64,000 nucleotides of DNA from Desulfatitalea sp. BRH_c12. GTDB taxonomy: Bacteria > Desulfobacterota > Desulfobacteria > Desulfobacterales > Desulfosarcinaceae. The first letter of the stretch is position 1; each line of letters begins with the position of its first letter. Under the pieces are notes generated by a model. The model was not told the origin of the DNA, did not search any database, and was given only the letters and a program-made list of their open reading frames with translations. The stretch spans positions 1-64,000 of the forward strand of contig LADR01000021.1 in assembly GCA_000961655.1 (NCBI GenBank), read 5' to 3'. Below are positions 42,782 to 52,079 of the stretch, piece after piece. The translations under genes and the position numbers were made by a program.

Positions 42782-44308
42782 CTATGACACTTTCTGCCGT
42801 CCGCCGAACAGGGCTTTGACCTTGGCGCGGTCCACCGACCCATCGGCCGCCATCGGCAGGTCTTCTGCAAACGCGACATATTGCGGTTTTTTGTAGCGCG
42901 CGATGCGGGCACCCACAAATTCGATCAATTCGCGCGCCGTCAGCGTGAATCCCGCTTTGAGGCGGCAGACGGCTTTAATCCCTTCGGTCCACTTGGGGTC
43001 CGGCACGCCGAAAACGACCACCGCCGCAACTGCCGGGTGTTCCAGGATAACGGTCTCCACCTCGGCCGGATAGACATTTTCGCCGCCCGGTTTGATCAAC
43101 TCCTTTTCAGCCTTGCGGGCCACATACCACAGATAGCCGTCCGCATCGAAGCGCCCCATGTCGCCCGTGTGATGCCAGCCCTTGCGGAAGGTATGCGCGT
43201 TTTCAGCATCCAGGCGCCAGTAGCCCTTGAATACCATGGGCCCGCGAATGACAATCTCGCCGGCTTGTCCGGCCGGCACAGGACGATCCTCCTCGTCGAC
43301 CAGCTGAATGTCGACCAGCGGAATCGGCCGGCCAGCCGAACCGGGCCGCTCGCGGTACGGGCTCATGGTGGCAACCATCGCGGTTTCGGTCTGGCCGAAC
43401 ATCGAATAGAATGCGCCGCCCGTGATCTTTTCGTAACGATCGATCACCTCAGGCGTATCGATACCCAGCACCGCCCGCAACGAACGGATGTCGGTACCGC
43501 TCTGGTCCACGTGGGCCAGGAGCATCTGCATCATCGGCGCAAAGGCGAACAGCACACTGGCCTTGTGGTCCGCAATCACCTGCGCCGCCATAGCCGGATC
43601 GAACTTGCGCATCACCACGTTCATGGCCCCCGCGTGAAAGCTGCAGAAAGTCATGCACAGGCCGGCAATATGGAAAAACGGCAACGGGCTCAGATGGACA
43701 TCGGCGCTGTTCAACCCGATCGGATGCATTACCTGGACATGCGCGCAGAGCATATTACGATGACTGAGCAGCGCCCCGCGCGGACGACCGGTGACCGCAG
43801 CCGTATGGATAATGACCCAGCCATCATCGGCGGCCACTTGCGGCAGTCCACCGGGCGGCAGGGCGGCTTCGGGCAGGTCGGCCCAACGGCCCGCCCCAGG
43901 TTCCAGGTTGTAAAATACCGTTTCGGCCGGCATTTTGGCCTGCGCGGCAGCAGTCGCATCCGGGTCTTCGTGATCGGCAAATACAAAACGGCATTGGCCG
44001 TCGTTGAGATTGTAAGCCATTTCATCGGCGGACAGACGCCAGTTGATCGGCACCATAATCCCACCCAGGGCCGCGGCCGCGCCGTACAAAACAACATAGG
44101 CCAGGCAGTTCTTGGCGATCACCCCGATGCGATCGCCCGTTATGAAACCGGCGGCCGCCAATCCGGCCGCCATACGATCCACTGCCTCCTTGTAGGCGCC
44201 GAACGTCATTTGGCGTTTTTCTTCGACACCCAGCCAAGCCACTTTATCAGGATAAAGGTGGGCATTGCGTGCAATGATATCGTAAACGGTCAGATCGTAT
44301 AAATGCAT
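42782..44308 (-). CDS. AMP-forming acyl-CoA synthetase with altered motifs
   Basis: A 508-residue class I adenylate-forming enzyme. The fold is intact: FYSMFGQTET (A5), WHHTGDMGRFDADGYLWYVAR (A7-A8) and PGGENVYPAEVE. Two positions are unusual. The P-loop reads HTAAVTGRPRGALLSH in place of the common TSGTTGxPKG. The A10 region reads ADGSVDRAKVK, lacking the usual GK lysine that aids adenylation. It may use a neighbouring Lys or have a different activity. ATG 44308 follows AAGGAG. Substrate unknown; context (Liv genes) suggests a carboxylic acid. Confidence 0.87.
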   Translation of the reverse strand: MHLYDLTVYDIIARNAHLYPDKVAWLGVEEKRQMTFGAYKEAVDRMAAGLAAAGFITGDRIGVIAKNCLAYVVLYGAAAALGGIMVPINWRLSADEMAYNLNDGQCRFVFADHEDPDATAAAQAKMPAETVFYNLEPGAGRWADLPEAALPPGGLPQVAADDGWVIIHTAAVTGRPRGALLSHRNMLCAHVQVMHPIGLNSADVHLSPLPFFHIAGLCMTFCSFHAGAMNVVMRKFDPAMAAQVIADHKASVLFAFAPMMQMLLAHVDQSGTDIRSLRAVLGIDTPEVIDRYEKITGGAFYSMFGQTETAMVATMSPYRERPGSAGRPIPLVDIQLVDEEDRPVPAGQAGEIVIRGPMVFKGYWRLDAENAHTFRKGWHHTGDMGRFDADGYLWYVARKAEKELIKPGGENVYPAEVETVILEHPAVAAVVVFGVPDPKWTEGIKAVCRLKAGFTLTARELIEFVGARIARYKKPQYVAFAEDLPMAADGSVDRAKVKALFGGRQKVS

Positions 44309-44324
44309 CGATGGTATCTCCTTG

Positions 44325-44720
44325 CTACTTGGTGGTCGTCACCGGGCACGGTCCTTTTAGAATGATGAACTGCGCAGTGGACCCAAGCAGAAGCTTTTGT
44401 GTACGCGACTTTTTCTGAATTCCCAGAAAAATATGTTCAACACCATTTTCCTGGGCAAATTTCACCAAATCTTCTCCGGGAGAAAGACCGCGCGCCAGCT
44501 GCACGGCTTCACAGGCCACATGTTCCTTGAGCAGGAAATCCTTGCCTTCCTGCAACTTTTCTTCAACTTTGCGAATGTCCTCTATCGTCTCGTTGCTACC
44601 GCCCTCCATGGAGGTGACCACGTATACAAAAGCATTCGCCTTGTTCTTGGCCATTTCACACGCCAGCGACAATGCGCGCTGCGCCGATGACGAGGCATTG
44701 TAACCCACCAGAATTTTCAT
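44325..44720 (-). CDS. Universal stress protein (UspA family)
   Basis: A 131-residue single-domain UspA protein. It has MKILVGYNASSSAQRALSLA at the N-terminus and the ATP-binding tail GIQKKSRTQKLLLGSTAQFI (G-2x-G-type loop with Ser/Thr), ending CPVTTTK. AGGAG six to nine bases before ATG 44720 rules out the longer frame to 44837. It lies between the acyl-CoA synthetase and livF, on the same strand. Confidence 0.9.
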   Translation of the reverse strand: MKILVGYNASSSAQRALSLACEMAKNKANAFVYVVTSMEGGSNETIEDIRKVEEKLQEGKDFLLKEHVACEAVQLARGLSPGEDLVKFAQENGVEHIFLGIQKKSRTQKLLLGSTAQFIILKGPCPVTTTK

Positions 44721-44751
44721 TACCGAGCTCCTGAACGTTGTTCTACTAATG

Positions 44752-44886
44752 AGTGTAAAGTGTAAAGTTTTAAGTGTAAAGAAAGGTATCCTGCCGATTG
44801 TACTGCCACAACATATCTTTGTGAATATTTCCAACAAATATTACGCGTGTTTTTCTTTACACTTTACACTTATCACTTAACACTTA
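44752..44886. repeat. Heptamer repeats in inverted arrangement
   Basis: GTGTAAA units at about 44753-44783 and their complements (TTTACAC) at about 44852-44885 face each other across about 70 bases between livF and the universal stress gene. They may form a stem. Confidence 0.5.
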
Positions 44887-44893
44887 AAAAATA

Positions 44894-45715
44894 TCACATC
44901 CACCGCTTGCGCCGCTTGTACGATTTTACTTCTTTAAATGATTTACGCCCGCCGCCCTGCGTGACCCCCATGTAAAATTCTTTGACATCCGGATTGTCCT
45001 GAAGCGATTGCGAAGGTCCTTCCAGAACGACTTTACCGGATTCCATGATATAGGCGTAATCGGAAATGGCCAGGGCGGTTTTGGCGTTTTGCTCGACCAC
45101 CAGAATGGTCGTTTGCAGCTCTTCGTTGATTTTCCGAACGTTATCGAAGATCTCCTTGACCAGCAGCGGTGCCAGGCCCAATGAGGGTTCATCCAGCATC
45201 AGCATAATCGGGGCCGCCATCAGGGCGCGGGCGATGGCCACCATCTGCTGTTCTCCGCCCGAACAGTATCCGGCCAGGCGGTTGGTGATCTTCGACAGCC
45301 GCGGGAAATGCGCATACATGCTATCATGATCCCTGCGGATGTTGGCCGCGCCGTCATTGCGGGTCACCGACCCGACGCGGATGTTTTCATCTACCGTCAG
45401 ATGTTTGAAGATCCGGCGTCCTTCAGGCACCATCACGGCACCCAGCAGCACCACCTGGGTGCCCAGCACGTTGGTGATGTCGTATCCGTTGAATTTAATG
45501 AACCCGCTGCGGATGAACCCATTTTCCGGTTTGAGCAATCCGCTGATCGCCCGCAAGGAGGTGGTTTTGCCGGCGCCGTTGGTGCCCAGCAGGGCCACGA
45601 TATCCCCTTTGGCGACGGTCATACTGACCCCTCGCAGCACCTGGATGATATTGTTGTATACCACCTCGATGTTGTTGACTTCCAGCAACAGATCTTTTTT
45701 GATGGGCTCCGCCAT
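44894..45715 (-). CDS. livF: Branched-chain amino acid-type ABC transporter ATPase LivF
   Basis: A 273-residue ABC ATPase: Walker A LLGTNGAGKTTSLRAI, signature CSGGEQQMVAIARAL, Walker B LMLDEPSLGLAPLL and H-loop ILVVEQNAKTAL, the LivF-type pattern. The C-terminus is extended and basic (KEVKSYKRRKRWM). AAAGG precedes ATG 45715. It belongs with the substrate-binding protein, two permeases and livG in this region; the order is livG, acyl-CoA synthetase, livH, livM, livK, livF. Confidence 0.93.
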   Translation of the reverse strand: MAEPIKKDLLLEVNNIEVVYNNIIQVLRGVSMTVAKGDIVALLGTNGAGKTTSLRAISGLLKPENGFIRSGFIKFNGYDITNVLGTQVVLLGAVMVPEGRRIFKHLTVDENIRVGSVTRNDGAANIRRDHDSMYAHFPRLSKITNRLAGYCSGGEQQMVAIARALMAAPIMLMLDEPSLGLAPLLVKEIFDNVRKINEELQTTILVVEQNAKTALAISDYAYIMESGKVVLEGPSQSLQDNPDVKEFYMGVTQGGGRKSFKEVKSYKRRKRWM

Positions 45716-45748
45716 GGGTCCTTTCCGATCATTACAGGAATAAAGCGA

Positions 45749-46975
45749 CTACTTTTTGATTTTTTCGACATACTCCGGTGCAAACGGTTCACCGACGGCT
45801 CTGAAAACCCCCTTTTGAACCGAATAGATCTGTACGCTGTCCACTCCGGCGCGATCGGACGGTGAATAGGTTACCGGCGCGACCGTGTTGCCCGGAGAGT
45901 AAGCATTGTCGCCGTTCATGGCATTCAACTCCTTGAACAATGCCTCCCGAGTCACCTTGCCCCCTTTTTGCTTCACGCGCCGCATGGTTTCAACGGCGGT
46001 CTGCGCCACCATCATGCCGTTGGTGTAGTTGTGCGAATTGGCGGTTTTCTCATCGCGATTGTACTTTTTGGCCAGCATCATCTGAAAATCGGTGCCCTTG
46101 CCCGGCTCCGATGTCAGCGCGTACGAAGTTGTCCAGAAATACCCTTCGGCAGCCGAACCGGCCAGTTCGATCAGATCGTTGCCGCCAGTGTAGTGGGCCC
46201 CTACGAAGGTCAGTTTGCCGTCTTCGCCAAACGTTTTGGCGGTCAGCCCCAAGCGTTGCGCATCCTTGATCAGGGTGGCCACCGGCGACTGCACCGTCTG
46301 GCAAATCACGTAGCGTACCTTTTTGCTCATCAACCGCTGCAGCATGGCGGTATTGTCCAGATCCTTGCCGTGCTCGACCACTTCCACGATATCCATCTTG
46401 AGACCAGCCTTGACGGCCTTGCGGACATCATCGACCGGGCCGCGCCCGAATGCCGACGGATGGATGAACATGGCCACTTGCGGTGTGCCGTTTTTGTGAT
46501 TTTTGGTAATGTATTCGGCCAATGCAATGCATTGACTCGAATAGGAGGCAATCGGCAGAAAAATGTAGGTGGAGTCAACCAGGTTGCCGGCATCCATCGA
46601 AGCAGGAATGACCGGTATCTTCTCTTCATCAAAATCGCGCTTCAAGGCCTGGGTGCTGCCAGTGGAGTAATTCAGGTAGAACACGATGCCATCGTCCAGA
46701 AACTCTTCAAAGTTGCGTTTGGTGATATCGGTCTGATACTGGTCGTCGCGAATCGGGCATTGCACGGTGTCCTCGCCCAGCAGTTTGGTATCGTTAACAT
46801 AGCGGATATAATCTTCCACGCCTTTGGCGTAAGGATTGCCCGCATCGGATGTCGGCCCGGTAATCGCCAAGGACAACGCCATCTTGTAAACTTCGGCCTG
46901 AGACGGCGCCACAGCGAACATGACCGTCAACAAGGCAACCGTGATGGGAACCATCCAAAATTGTCGGCTTCTCAT
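45749..46975 (-). CDS. livK: ABC transporter periplasmic substrate-binding protein (LivK-like)
   Basis: A 408-residue exported type 1 periplasmic binding protein. The signal peptide MRSRQFWMVPITVALLTVMF is cleaved after PSQA. KMALSLAITGPTSDAGNPYAKGVEDYI is the usual ligand-domain entry, followed by the two-lobed fold (QVAMFIHPSAFGRGPVDDV and later strands). AAGGAGG precedes ATG 46975. The ligand is not assured to be an amino acid: with acyl-CoA synthetases on both sides it could be an organic or aromatic acid. Confidence 0.9.
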   Translation of the reverse strand: MRSRQFWMVPITVALLTVMFAVAPSQAEVYKMALSLAITGPTSDAGNPYAKGVEDYIRYVNDTKLLGEDTVQCPIRDDQYQTDITKRNFEEFLDDGIVFYLNYSTGSTQALKRDFDEEKIPVIPASMDAGNLVDSTYIFLPIASYSSQCIALAEYITKNHKNGTPQVAMFIHPSAFGRGPVDDVRKAVKAGLKMDIVEVVEHGKDLDNTAMLQRLMSKKVRYVICQTVQSPVATLIKDAQRLGLTAKTFGEDGKLTFVGAHYTGGNDLIELAGSAAEGYFWTTSYALTSEPGKGTDFQMMLAKKYNRDEKTANSHNYTNGMMVAQTAVETMRRVKQKGGKVTREALFKELNAMNGDNAYSPGNTVAPVTYSPSDRAGVDSVQIYSVQKGVFRAVGEPFAPEYVEKIKK

Positions 46976-47057
46976 TTTTCCCTCCTTTTTTGGGCGCCTG
47001 GTGCGCCCGCCCTCGTCAAGCGTGCTTGTTGGGTTGGGAATGCCCTTCCGATAGCAG

Positions 47058-48152
47058 CTAGTACCGGAAGGGCCAAAGCTTCACATACGTGCGGCCGATG
47101 CGCCACCAGTTGGCGATGCCGCGCGGTTCGAACATCAAAAACAAAACGATGACCAAGCCGAAAGTCAATGGCTTAAGGGCCGTCGCCAGGTTCATGTTGG
47201 CCGGCATAAACCGCGCCGACCACTCCACCAGATTTTCAACCTGCAAGTCCAGCAAACGAATGGCCGCCGGCCCCCAGAATGACCCGGTCAGCGTACCCAG
47301 GCCGCCCACGATGGCCATGGCCAGATAACTGATGGATTGGTGCAAGGTAAACGATTCGATGCCGGCCCCGCGATACAGATAAGCGTGCAAGCCGCCGGCC
47401 ACGCCGGCGAAGAAGCCGGCCAAGGCAAACGCGAAAACCTTTGTCATACCGGGATGAATCCCCATAGCGTCGGCGGCGCGGTCATTGTCACGCACCGCCA
47501 CCAGGCTGCGCCCGTATCGCGTGCGCAGCAAATTGCGCACCGCCAGACCGCACATGATCACGACAATCAAAATCACATAGTACCAGAAGAGATAATGATC
47601 GGAGCGCGCCACTTCACCGCCGAACCATTGCACCCGGCCAATAGAGATCGTCTGGCCTTGATTGAAGATGGGCAGAAAATTGATCGTCCACTGAAAGATC
47701 ATTTGGAAAGACAGCGTGGCAATGGCCAGGTAGAGGTGTTTGAGACGCAAGGCCGGCAAACCCACGAAGCCGCCGAAGAGTGCGCCGACCAACCCGCACA
47801 GCAGCAACATACCCGGCCAGAAGTGAGTGATAAGTATATGCGAATCGCCCATTTGGCGGGCGATAAAGGCCAGCGTGTAAGCCCCCACCCCAACGAAAGC
47901 GGCATGCCCGATGGATATAAGCCCCGCAAAGCCGGTCACCAGGTTCAGGCCAATGATGGCCACCATGGCGATCATGATGTTATCGATCACCAGCATATAC
48001 TTATTGCTGACCTCAAAGCACATGGGCCAAACCAACAATGCCAGGATAAAGACAGCGAACACGGCACGATCAAAATGGGTCGCGAAGATGCGCTGCTCTT
48101 CTCGATAAGAGCTGAAGAAATTCCCGGTAGCTAACCAACGATTGGCCGACAT
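47058..48152 (-). CDS. livM: ABC transporter permease LivM
   Basis: A 364-residue inner-membrane permease with about nine to ten helices, opening near AVFAVFILALLVWPMCFEV. It has the LivM/LivH-family EAA-type loop (RYGRSLVAVRDNDRAADAMG) that docks the ATPase, and VGGLGTLTGSFWGPA near the C-terminus. The tail FEPRGIANWWRIGRTYVKLW is typical of LivM. It follows livH by a 75-base spacer on the same strand. Confidence 0.93.
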   Translation of the reverse strand: MSANRWLATGNFFSSYREEQRIFATHFDRAVFAVFILALLVWPMCFEVSNKYMLVIDNIMIAMVAIIGLNLVTGFAGLISIGHAAFVGVGAYTLAFIARQMGDSHILITHFWPGMLLLCGLVGALFGGFVGLPALRLKHLYLAIATLSFQMIFQWTINFLPIFNQGQTISIGRVQWFGGEVARSDHYLFWYYVILIVVIMCGLAVRNLLRTRYGRSLVAVRDNDRAADAMGIHPGMTKVFAFALAGFFAGVAGGLHAYLYRGAGIESFTLHQSISYLAMAIVGGLGTLTGSFWGPAAIRLLDLQVENLVEWSARFMPANMNLATALKPLTFGLVIVLFLMFEPRGIANWWRIGRTYVKLWPFRY

Positions 48153-48227
48153 ATAGTTTCCAATTTTCGAAGTTTACCACGAATCGACGGAATACCTTGA
48201 CCGTCCTTTTTTTCCACTTTCTTCTTT

Positions 48228-49121
48228 TTAAACCCTTTCGATCTCATGCGTCCCGAACAGCCCATGCGGCTTGAACAACAAGATGATCAGCAAAATGATG
48301 TAAGGCAGCACATCGGCCGTGCCGTTGAGCCCCCATTTGCCATCCAGGTAGCCCGAGGCGAATTGCTGAATCACACCCATGATGATGCCAGCCACGACCG
48401 CGCCCACAATCGAATCCAGCCCCCCCAGGATGACGACCGGAAAGACGATGATGCCGAACGCATGCAAGGTCTCGAAATTCAAACCGGTAATGTTACCGAT
48501 GATGCCCCCGGCTGCCGCCGCGCTCATGCCGGCCAGGGCCCAAGCCAACCCGAACACCCTGGGCACCGAAATGCCCACGGACATGGAGGCAAGCTGGTCA
48601 TCGGAAACCGCCCGCATGGAAATACCGATCGTCGACTTTTTAAAAAACCAGGAAAAAAGACCAATGAGTATAAACGTAATAATGACCCCCACCAGCTGGG
48701 TCCATGAGATCGATACGGGCCCCAGATTGATCGGCGTTTTGGGGAAAAACTCCGGAAAAGAGAAATTGGACCCGCCAAAAGGCGTTAGATAGATGATCCC
48801 GTCCAGAATGGACATCAGGCCGATAGTGACCATGATCACCGAAATGATCGGCTCGCCGATCAGGCGGCGCAGGAAAATGCGTTCCACGCTCATGGCCAGA
48901 AAGAAGGTGACCCCCATGCTGAGAAAAAAAGAGAGGTACAGGGGCAGACCACCCCACACCGTCAGAGTATAGGTGATGAACGCCCCCGCGGCGATGATCT
49001 GACCATGTGCGATATTGAGCACCCGGCTCGATTTGTAAATCAGAACGAACCCCAACCCCGACAGAGCATAAATCGAGCCCACGACGATACCGCTTAGGAC
49101 GAGTTGTAAAAAATAGCTCAT
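48228..49121 (-). CDS. livH: ABC transporter permease LivH
   Basis: A 297-residue permease with about eight helices. It has the family opening FLQLVLSGIVVGSIYALSGL and GFVLIYKSSRVLNIAHGQI, and the coupling loop FKKSTIGISMRAVSDDQLAS. The C-terminal LLFKPHGLFGTHEIERV is diagnostic of LivH. AGGA precedes ATG 49121, only a few bases after the stop of the acyl-CoA synthetase gene, so they are one transcription unit. Confidence 0.94.
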   Translation of the reverse strand: MSYFLQLVLSGIVVGSIYALSGLGFVLIYKSSRVLNIAHGQIIAAGAFITYTLTVWGGLPLYLSFFLSMGVTFFLAMSVERIFLRRLIGEPIISVIMVTIGLMSILDGIIYLTPFGGSNFSFPEFFPKTPINLGPVSISWTQLVGVIITFILIGLFSWFFKKSTIGISMRAVSDDQLASMSVGISVPRVFGLAWALAGMSAAAAGGIIGNITGLNFETLHAFGIIVFPVVILGGLDSIVGAVVAGIIMGVIQQFASGYLDGKWGLNGTADVLPYIILLIILLFKPHGLFGTHEIERV

Positions 49122-49128
49122 GGTATTC

Positions 49129-51048
49129 CTATTCTAGCGTATAAAACGCCATCTCCATCTCCACCGTCGTCGTCTGCCCATCCTGATACTGGTAGGTCGC
49201 CTCTACTTTTTTGCTTTGGACGCTGCTGTCGTACAAGGCGTCGTAGAGCGACCGATATCGGTCCTGCACAAATTCGCGGCGGATTTTGCCGGTCTTGGTC
49301 AACTCGCCGTCATCCACATCCAGCAGCTTGTACAAGATGGCGAAACGCCGGATCTTGAAGTGCTCTTTTTCCACCGAAGCATTGATGCTCCGGATCTCCC
49401 GCTGGATCAGCTCGGCGATTTCCGCTTTCTGGGACAGATCCATGAACGTGGTAAATGAGATGCGTCGGTCTTCGGCCCATTTGCCCACGATCACCGGGTC
49501 GATGTTGACCAGCGCCGCCACATAGTCCTTCTGGTTGCCGAAGACCACGGCCTCCTTGATGTAAGGGCTGAATTTGAGCTTGTTCTCCAGGAACATAGGA
49601 CTGAATATCAGCCCCTCGCGATTGTGCATGACATCCGAGACGCGGTCGATCACCACCAGGTGGCCGTTTTCGTCGATGAATCCGGCATCGCCCGAATGCA
49701 GCCAGCCATCCTGCAGCAGTTCCGCGGTTTTTTCGGGCAGCTTGAAATAGCCGGCGCAAACCGAAGCGGAACGCGAAAGAATTTCTCCTTCTTCCGAAAT
49801 GCGGCAATCGGTGCCCGGCAGCGGTTTGCCGACCGTATCGGAGCGCACGTCGCCATCCCGGTGCATGTAGGCAATGCCGGTAATTTCCGTCTGCCCGTAG
49901 ATCTGCTTTAGATTGACCCCAATGGCTTGATAGAAAGTAAACAGCTCCGGCCCCAATGCTGCGCCGCCCGTGTAGGCCCGCCGCAAACGCAGCAACCCCA
50001 ACTGGTTGATCAGGGGGCTGAACACCATCGTCGTCCCCAGCCAGGCCAACATGGCCAGCCCCACCGGCATCTTGCGCCCGGCCATGCGATAGGTGGCCGC
50101 CTTTTGACCGATGTGCATGAAATACTGGTAGCATTTGCGGTTTAACCAGTAGGATTCGTCGATCTTCAGCCAGATCTGCGACCGGATCGTCTCGTAAATG
50201 CGTGGCGCGCCGAACATGAAGTGCGGTCCGATCTCCTTGAGATCGGACATGATGGTCTCCACCGATTCGGGAAAGTTGATGGCAATGCCGGTCGCCAGGG
50301 CGACGCCGAAAGAGTTCATCTGCTCACCGATCCAGGCAAATGGCAGGAAAGAGACATATTCATCCGTCTCTTCCAACGGATCCACTTCGGTGATGCGCAG
50401 TCCCATGTTGATGTAGTTGCGGTGGGTCATCATAGCGCCCTTGGGCAGACCGGTCGTACCGGATGTCAGACACAGGTGGCAGACATCGTCGGGCTGGCCC
50501 TTGGCGATCAGATCGTTGAAACGGTCCGGCTGTTCGGCATGGGCGGCCTCTCCCTGACGGTAAATATCGTCGATGGGAACGAACCAGGCATCCGACCGAT
50601 AACCGCGCATGCCGCGCGGGTCTTCATAGATGACCTTTTGCACCCGGGGAACTTTGGCGCGGATGTCCACCAATTTATCCACCTGCTCTTGATCGTCGCA
50701 GAAGACAAACGACGCTTCGATGTAGTTCAGGATATCGGCAATCTCGTGCGGCAGACTGCTCTGGTAGATCCCGGCCGAAATGGCGCCCAATGACTGCGCG
50801 CCGATGGCCACGATAAGCATTTCGGGAATATTATCGGTAACCAGGGCAATGGTCTGGCCGCGTTGCAGTCCTAAGCGCTCCAAGCCCAGCGCCGCCTTGC
50901 GCACCTGCGCGTAATACTGATTCCAGGTGATACTGTGCCAGACGCCGAACTCTTTTTCACGCAACGCCACCCGGTCGCCTGTCTTGTCGACCCGCCAGCG
51001 CAGCAGTTGGGGAATGGTATAGTCCAGCAAAAATTCGCGCTCGGTCAT
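49129..51048 (-). CDS. Long-chain-type AMP-forming acyl-CoA synthetase
   Basis: A 639-residue adenylating enzyme of the FadD15 / long-chain acyl-CoA synthetase type. It has normal motifs: LTSGTTGLPKGAMMTHRNY (P-loop), YGQTEITGIAYMH (A5), WLHSGDAGFIDENGHLVVIDR (A7-A8), and the C-terminal LTKTGKIRRE with the A10 Lys. The long insert with WLKIDESYWLNRK is typical of this group. Adjacent to livH (a few bases) and upstream livG. This gene order, ligase between livG and livHM, is common in clusters that take up and activate organic acids. The substrate is not predictable. Confidence 0.92.
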   Translation of the reverse strand: MTEREFLLDYTIPQLLRWRVDKTGDRVALREKEFGVWHSITWNQYYAQVRKAALGLERLGLQRGQTIALVTDNIPEMLIVAIGAQSLGAISAGIYQSSLPHEIADILNYIEASFVFCDDQEQVDKLVDIRAKVPRVQKVIYEDPRGMRGYRSDAWFVPIDDIYRQGEAAHAEQPDRFNDLIAKGQPDDVCHLCLTSGTTGLPKGAMMTHRNYINMGLRITEVDPLEETDEYVSFLPFAWIGEQMNSFGVALATGIAINFPESVETIMSDLKEIGPHFMFGAPRIYETIRSQIWLKIDESYWLNRKCYQYFMHIGQKAATYRMAGRKMPVGLAMLAWLGTTMVFSPLINQLGLLRLRRAYTGGAALGPELFTFYQAIGVNLKQIYGQTEITGIAYMHRDGDVRSDTVGKPLPGTDCRISEEGEILSRSASVCAGYFKLPEKTAELLQDGWLHSGDAGFIDENGHLVVIDRVSDVMHNREGLIFSPMFLENKLKFSPYIKEAVVFGNQKDYVAALVNIDPVIVGKWAEDRRISFTTFMDLSQKAEIAELIQREIRSINASVEKEHFKIRRFAILYKLLDVDDGELTKTGKIRREFVQDRYRSLYDALYDSSVQSKKVEATYQYQDGQTTTVEMEMAFYTLE

Positions 51049-51189
51049 ATCATTATCTTCTTTGAAGTAGTCTTCAGGTCTGCGACATCCAAGCTAAAAC
51101 ACCTATCTTTGAAGACGTCACGGTCAATATCGACAGAATACCTTTACTTTTATCTTTCAACTTTCCGCATTCTAACAATCATTCAAAGA

Positions 51190-51963
51190 TTAACTCTCCC
51201 CGATATAGGCTTCCACCACCTTTGGATCGCGGGCCACTTCATCCGGGCGTCCGGACCCGATCAATTCCCCGAAATCGAGCACATAGATTTCATCGGAGAT
51301 GTCCATGACCACGCCTAAATCGTGCTCAACCAGCACGACGGTGATATGGCGCTCCTTCTGGATATCGATCACAAAGCGGACCATGTCTTCCTTTTCCTCG
51401 ATATTCATGCCCGCCATGGGCTCGTCGAGCAGGAGCAATTCCGGCGCCATGGTCAGGGCGCGCGCGACTTCCACGCGTTTTTGTACGCCATAGCTCAAAC
51501 TACCCACAGTTTGCTTGCGGTGGGGCTCCAGTTCCATGAAATCGATGATATCTTCTACAAAGGCCCGGTTTTCGGCCTCCGAACGCGACGCCTTGCCCTG
51601 GTAGATCAGCGCATGCAAAAAACCGTAACGCAAGTTGCGGTGCCGCGCGAGCATCAAATTATCCAGAACCGTCAAGCCGCCGAACAGTTCAATATTCTGA
51701 AACGCGCGGGCAATGCCCATACTGGAGACCCGATGCGGCGGTGCATGCGTAAGCGACCGTTCTCCGAAAAGGATGGTGCCCTGCGTGGGATGGTAAAATC
51801 CCGAAATGCAGTTGAGCAAACTGGTTTTGCCGGCACCGTTGGGACCGATAATAGAGGTGATCAATCCCGGCTTGATCGCCAGACTGATGCCGGACAGCGC
51901 ATGCAGGCCGCCAAAAGTGAGCGTAACATCGGAAACAAGCAAAGTATTCATCGTAGAAAGCAT
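51190..51963 (-). CDS. livG: ABC transporter ATPase LivG
   Basis: A 257-residue LivG-type ATPase. Walker A IIGPNGAGKTSLLNCISG, signature GSLSYGVQKRVEVARALTM, Walker B LLLDEPMAGMNIEEKEDM and H-loop VVLVEHDLGVVMDISDE are all present. The helical insertion after Walker A (RNLRYGFLHALIYQG...) is typical of LivG versus LivF. The start is either 51963 or ATG 51951; neither has a strong ribosome-binding site. It is the first gene of the transporter run on this strand. Confidence 0.93.
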   Translation of the reverse strand: MLSTMNTLLVSDVTLTFGGLHALSGISLAIKPGLITSIIGPNGAGKTSLLNCISGFYHPTQGTILFGERSLTHAPPHRVSSMGIARAFQNIELFGGLTVLDNLMLARHRNLRYGFLHALIYQGKASRSEAENRAFVEDIIDFMELEPHRKQTVGSLSYGVQKRVEVARALTMAPELLLLDEPMAGMNIEEKEDMVRFVIDIQKERHITVVLVEHDLGVVMDISDEIYVLDFGELIGSGRPDEVARDPKVVEAYIGES

Positions 51964-52079
51964 CTGCCGTGGAATAGTTGTGAACCGCGCCGGATCTTTG
52001 CACCCGTAATTGATTAAACGGCACCCTGGCGCCGCTTGTCAAGTTTATAAAACAGTGGCGGATTAGCGGGTTATTCCCA

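Noticed and set aside
42562-42819. Open frame of 85 codons as a small membrane protein
   Set aside because: It matches only the second piece of a MarC-type protein; the first piece lies in another frame, so it is a decayed gene.
42881-44302. 473-codon plus-strand frame
   Set aside because: Antisense to the acyl-CoA synthetase gene with intact motifs; rejected as a shadow.
44752-44886. Heptamer tracts as a CRISPR array
   Set aside because: Repeats are 7 bases long and directly adjacent or irregular, without unique spacers of constant size. No cas genes are in the window.
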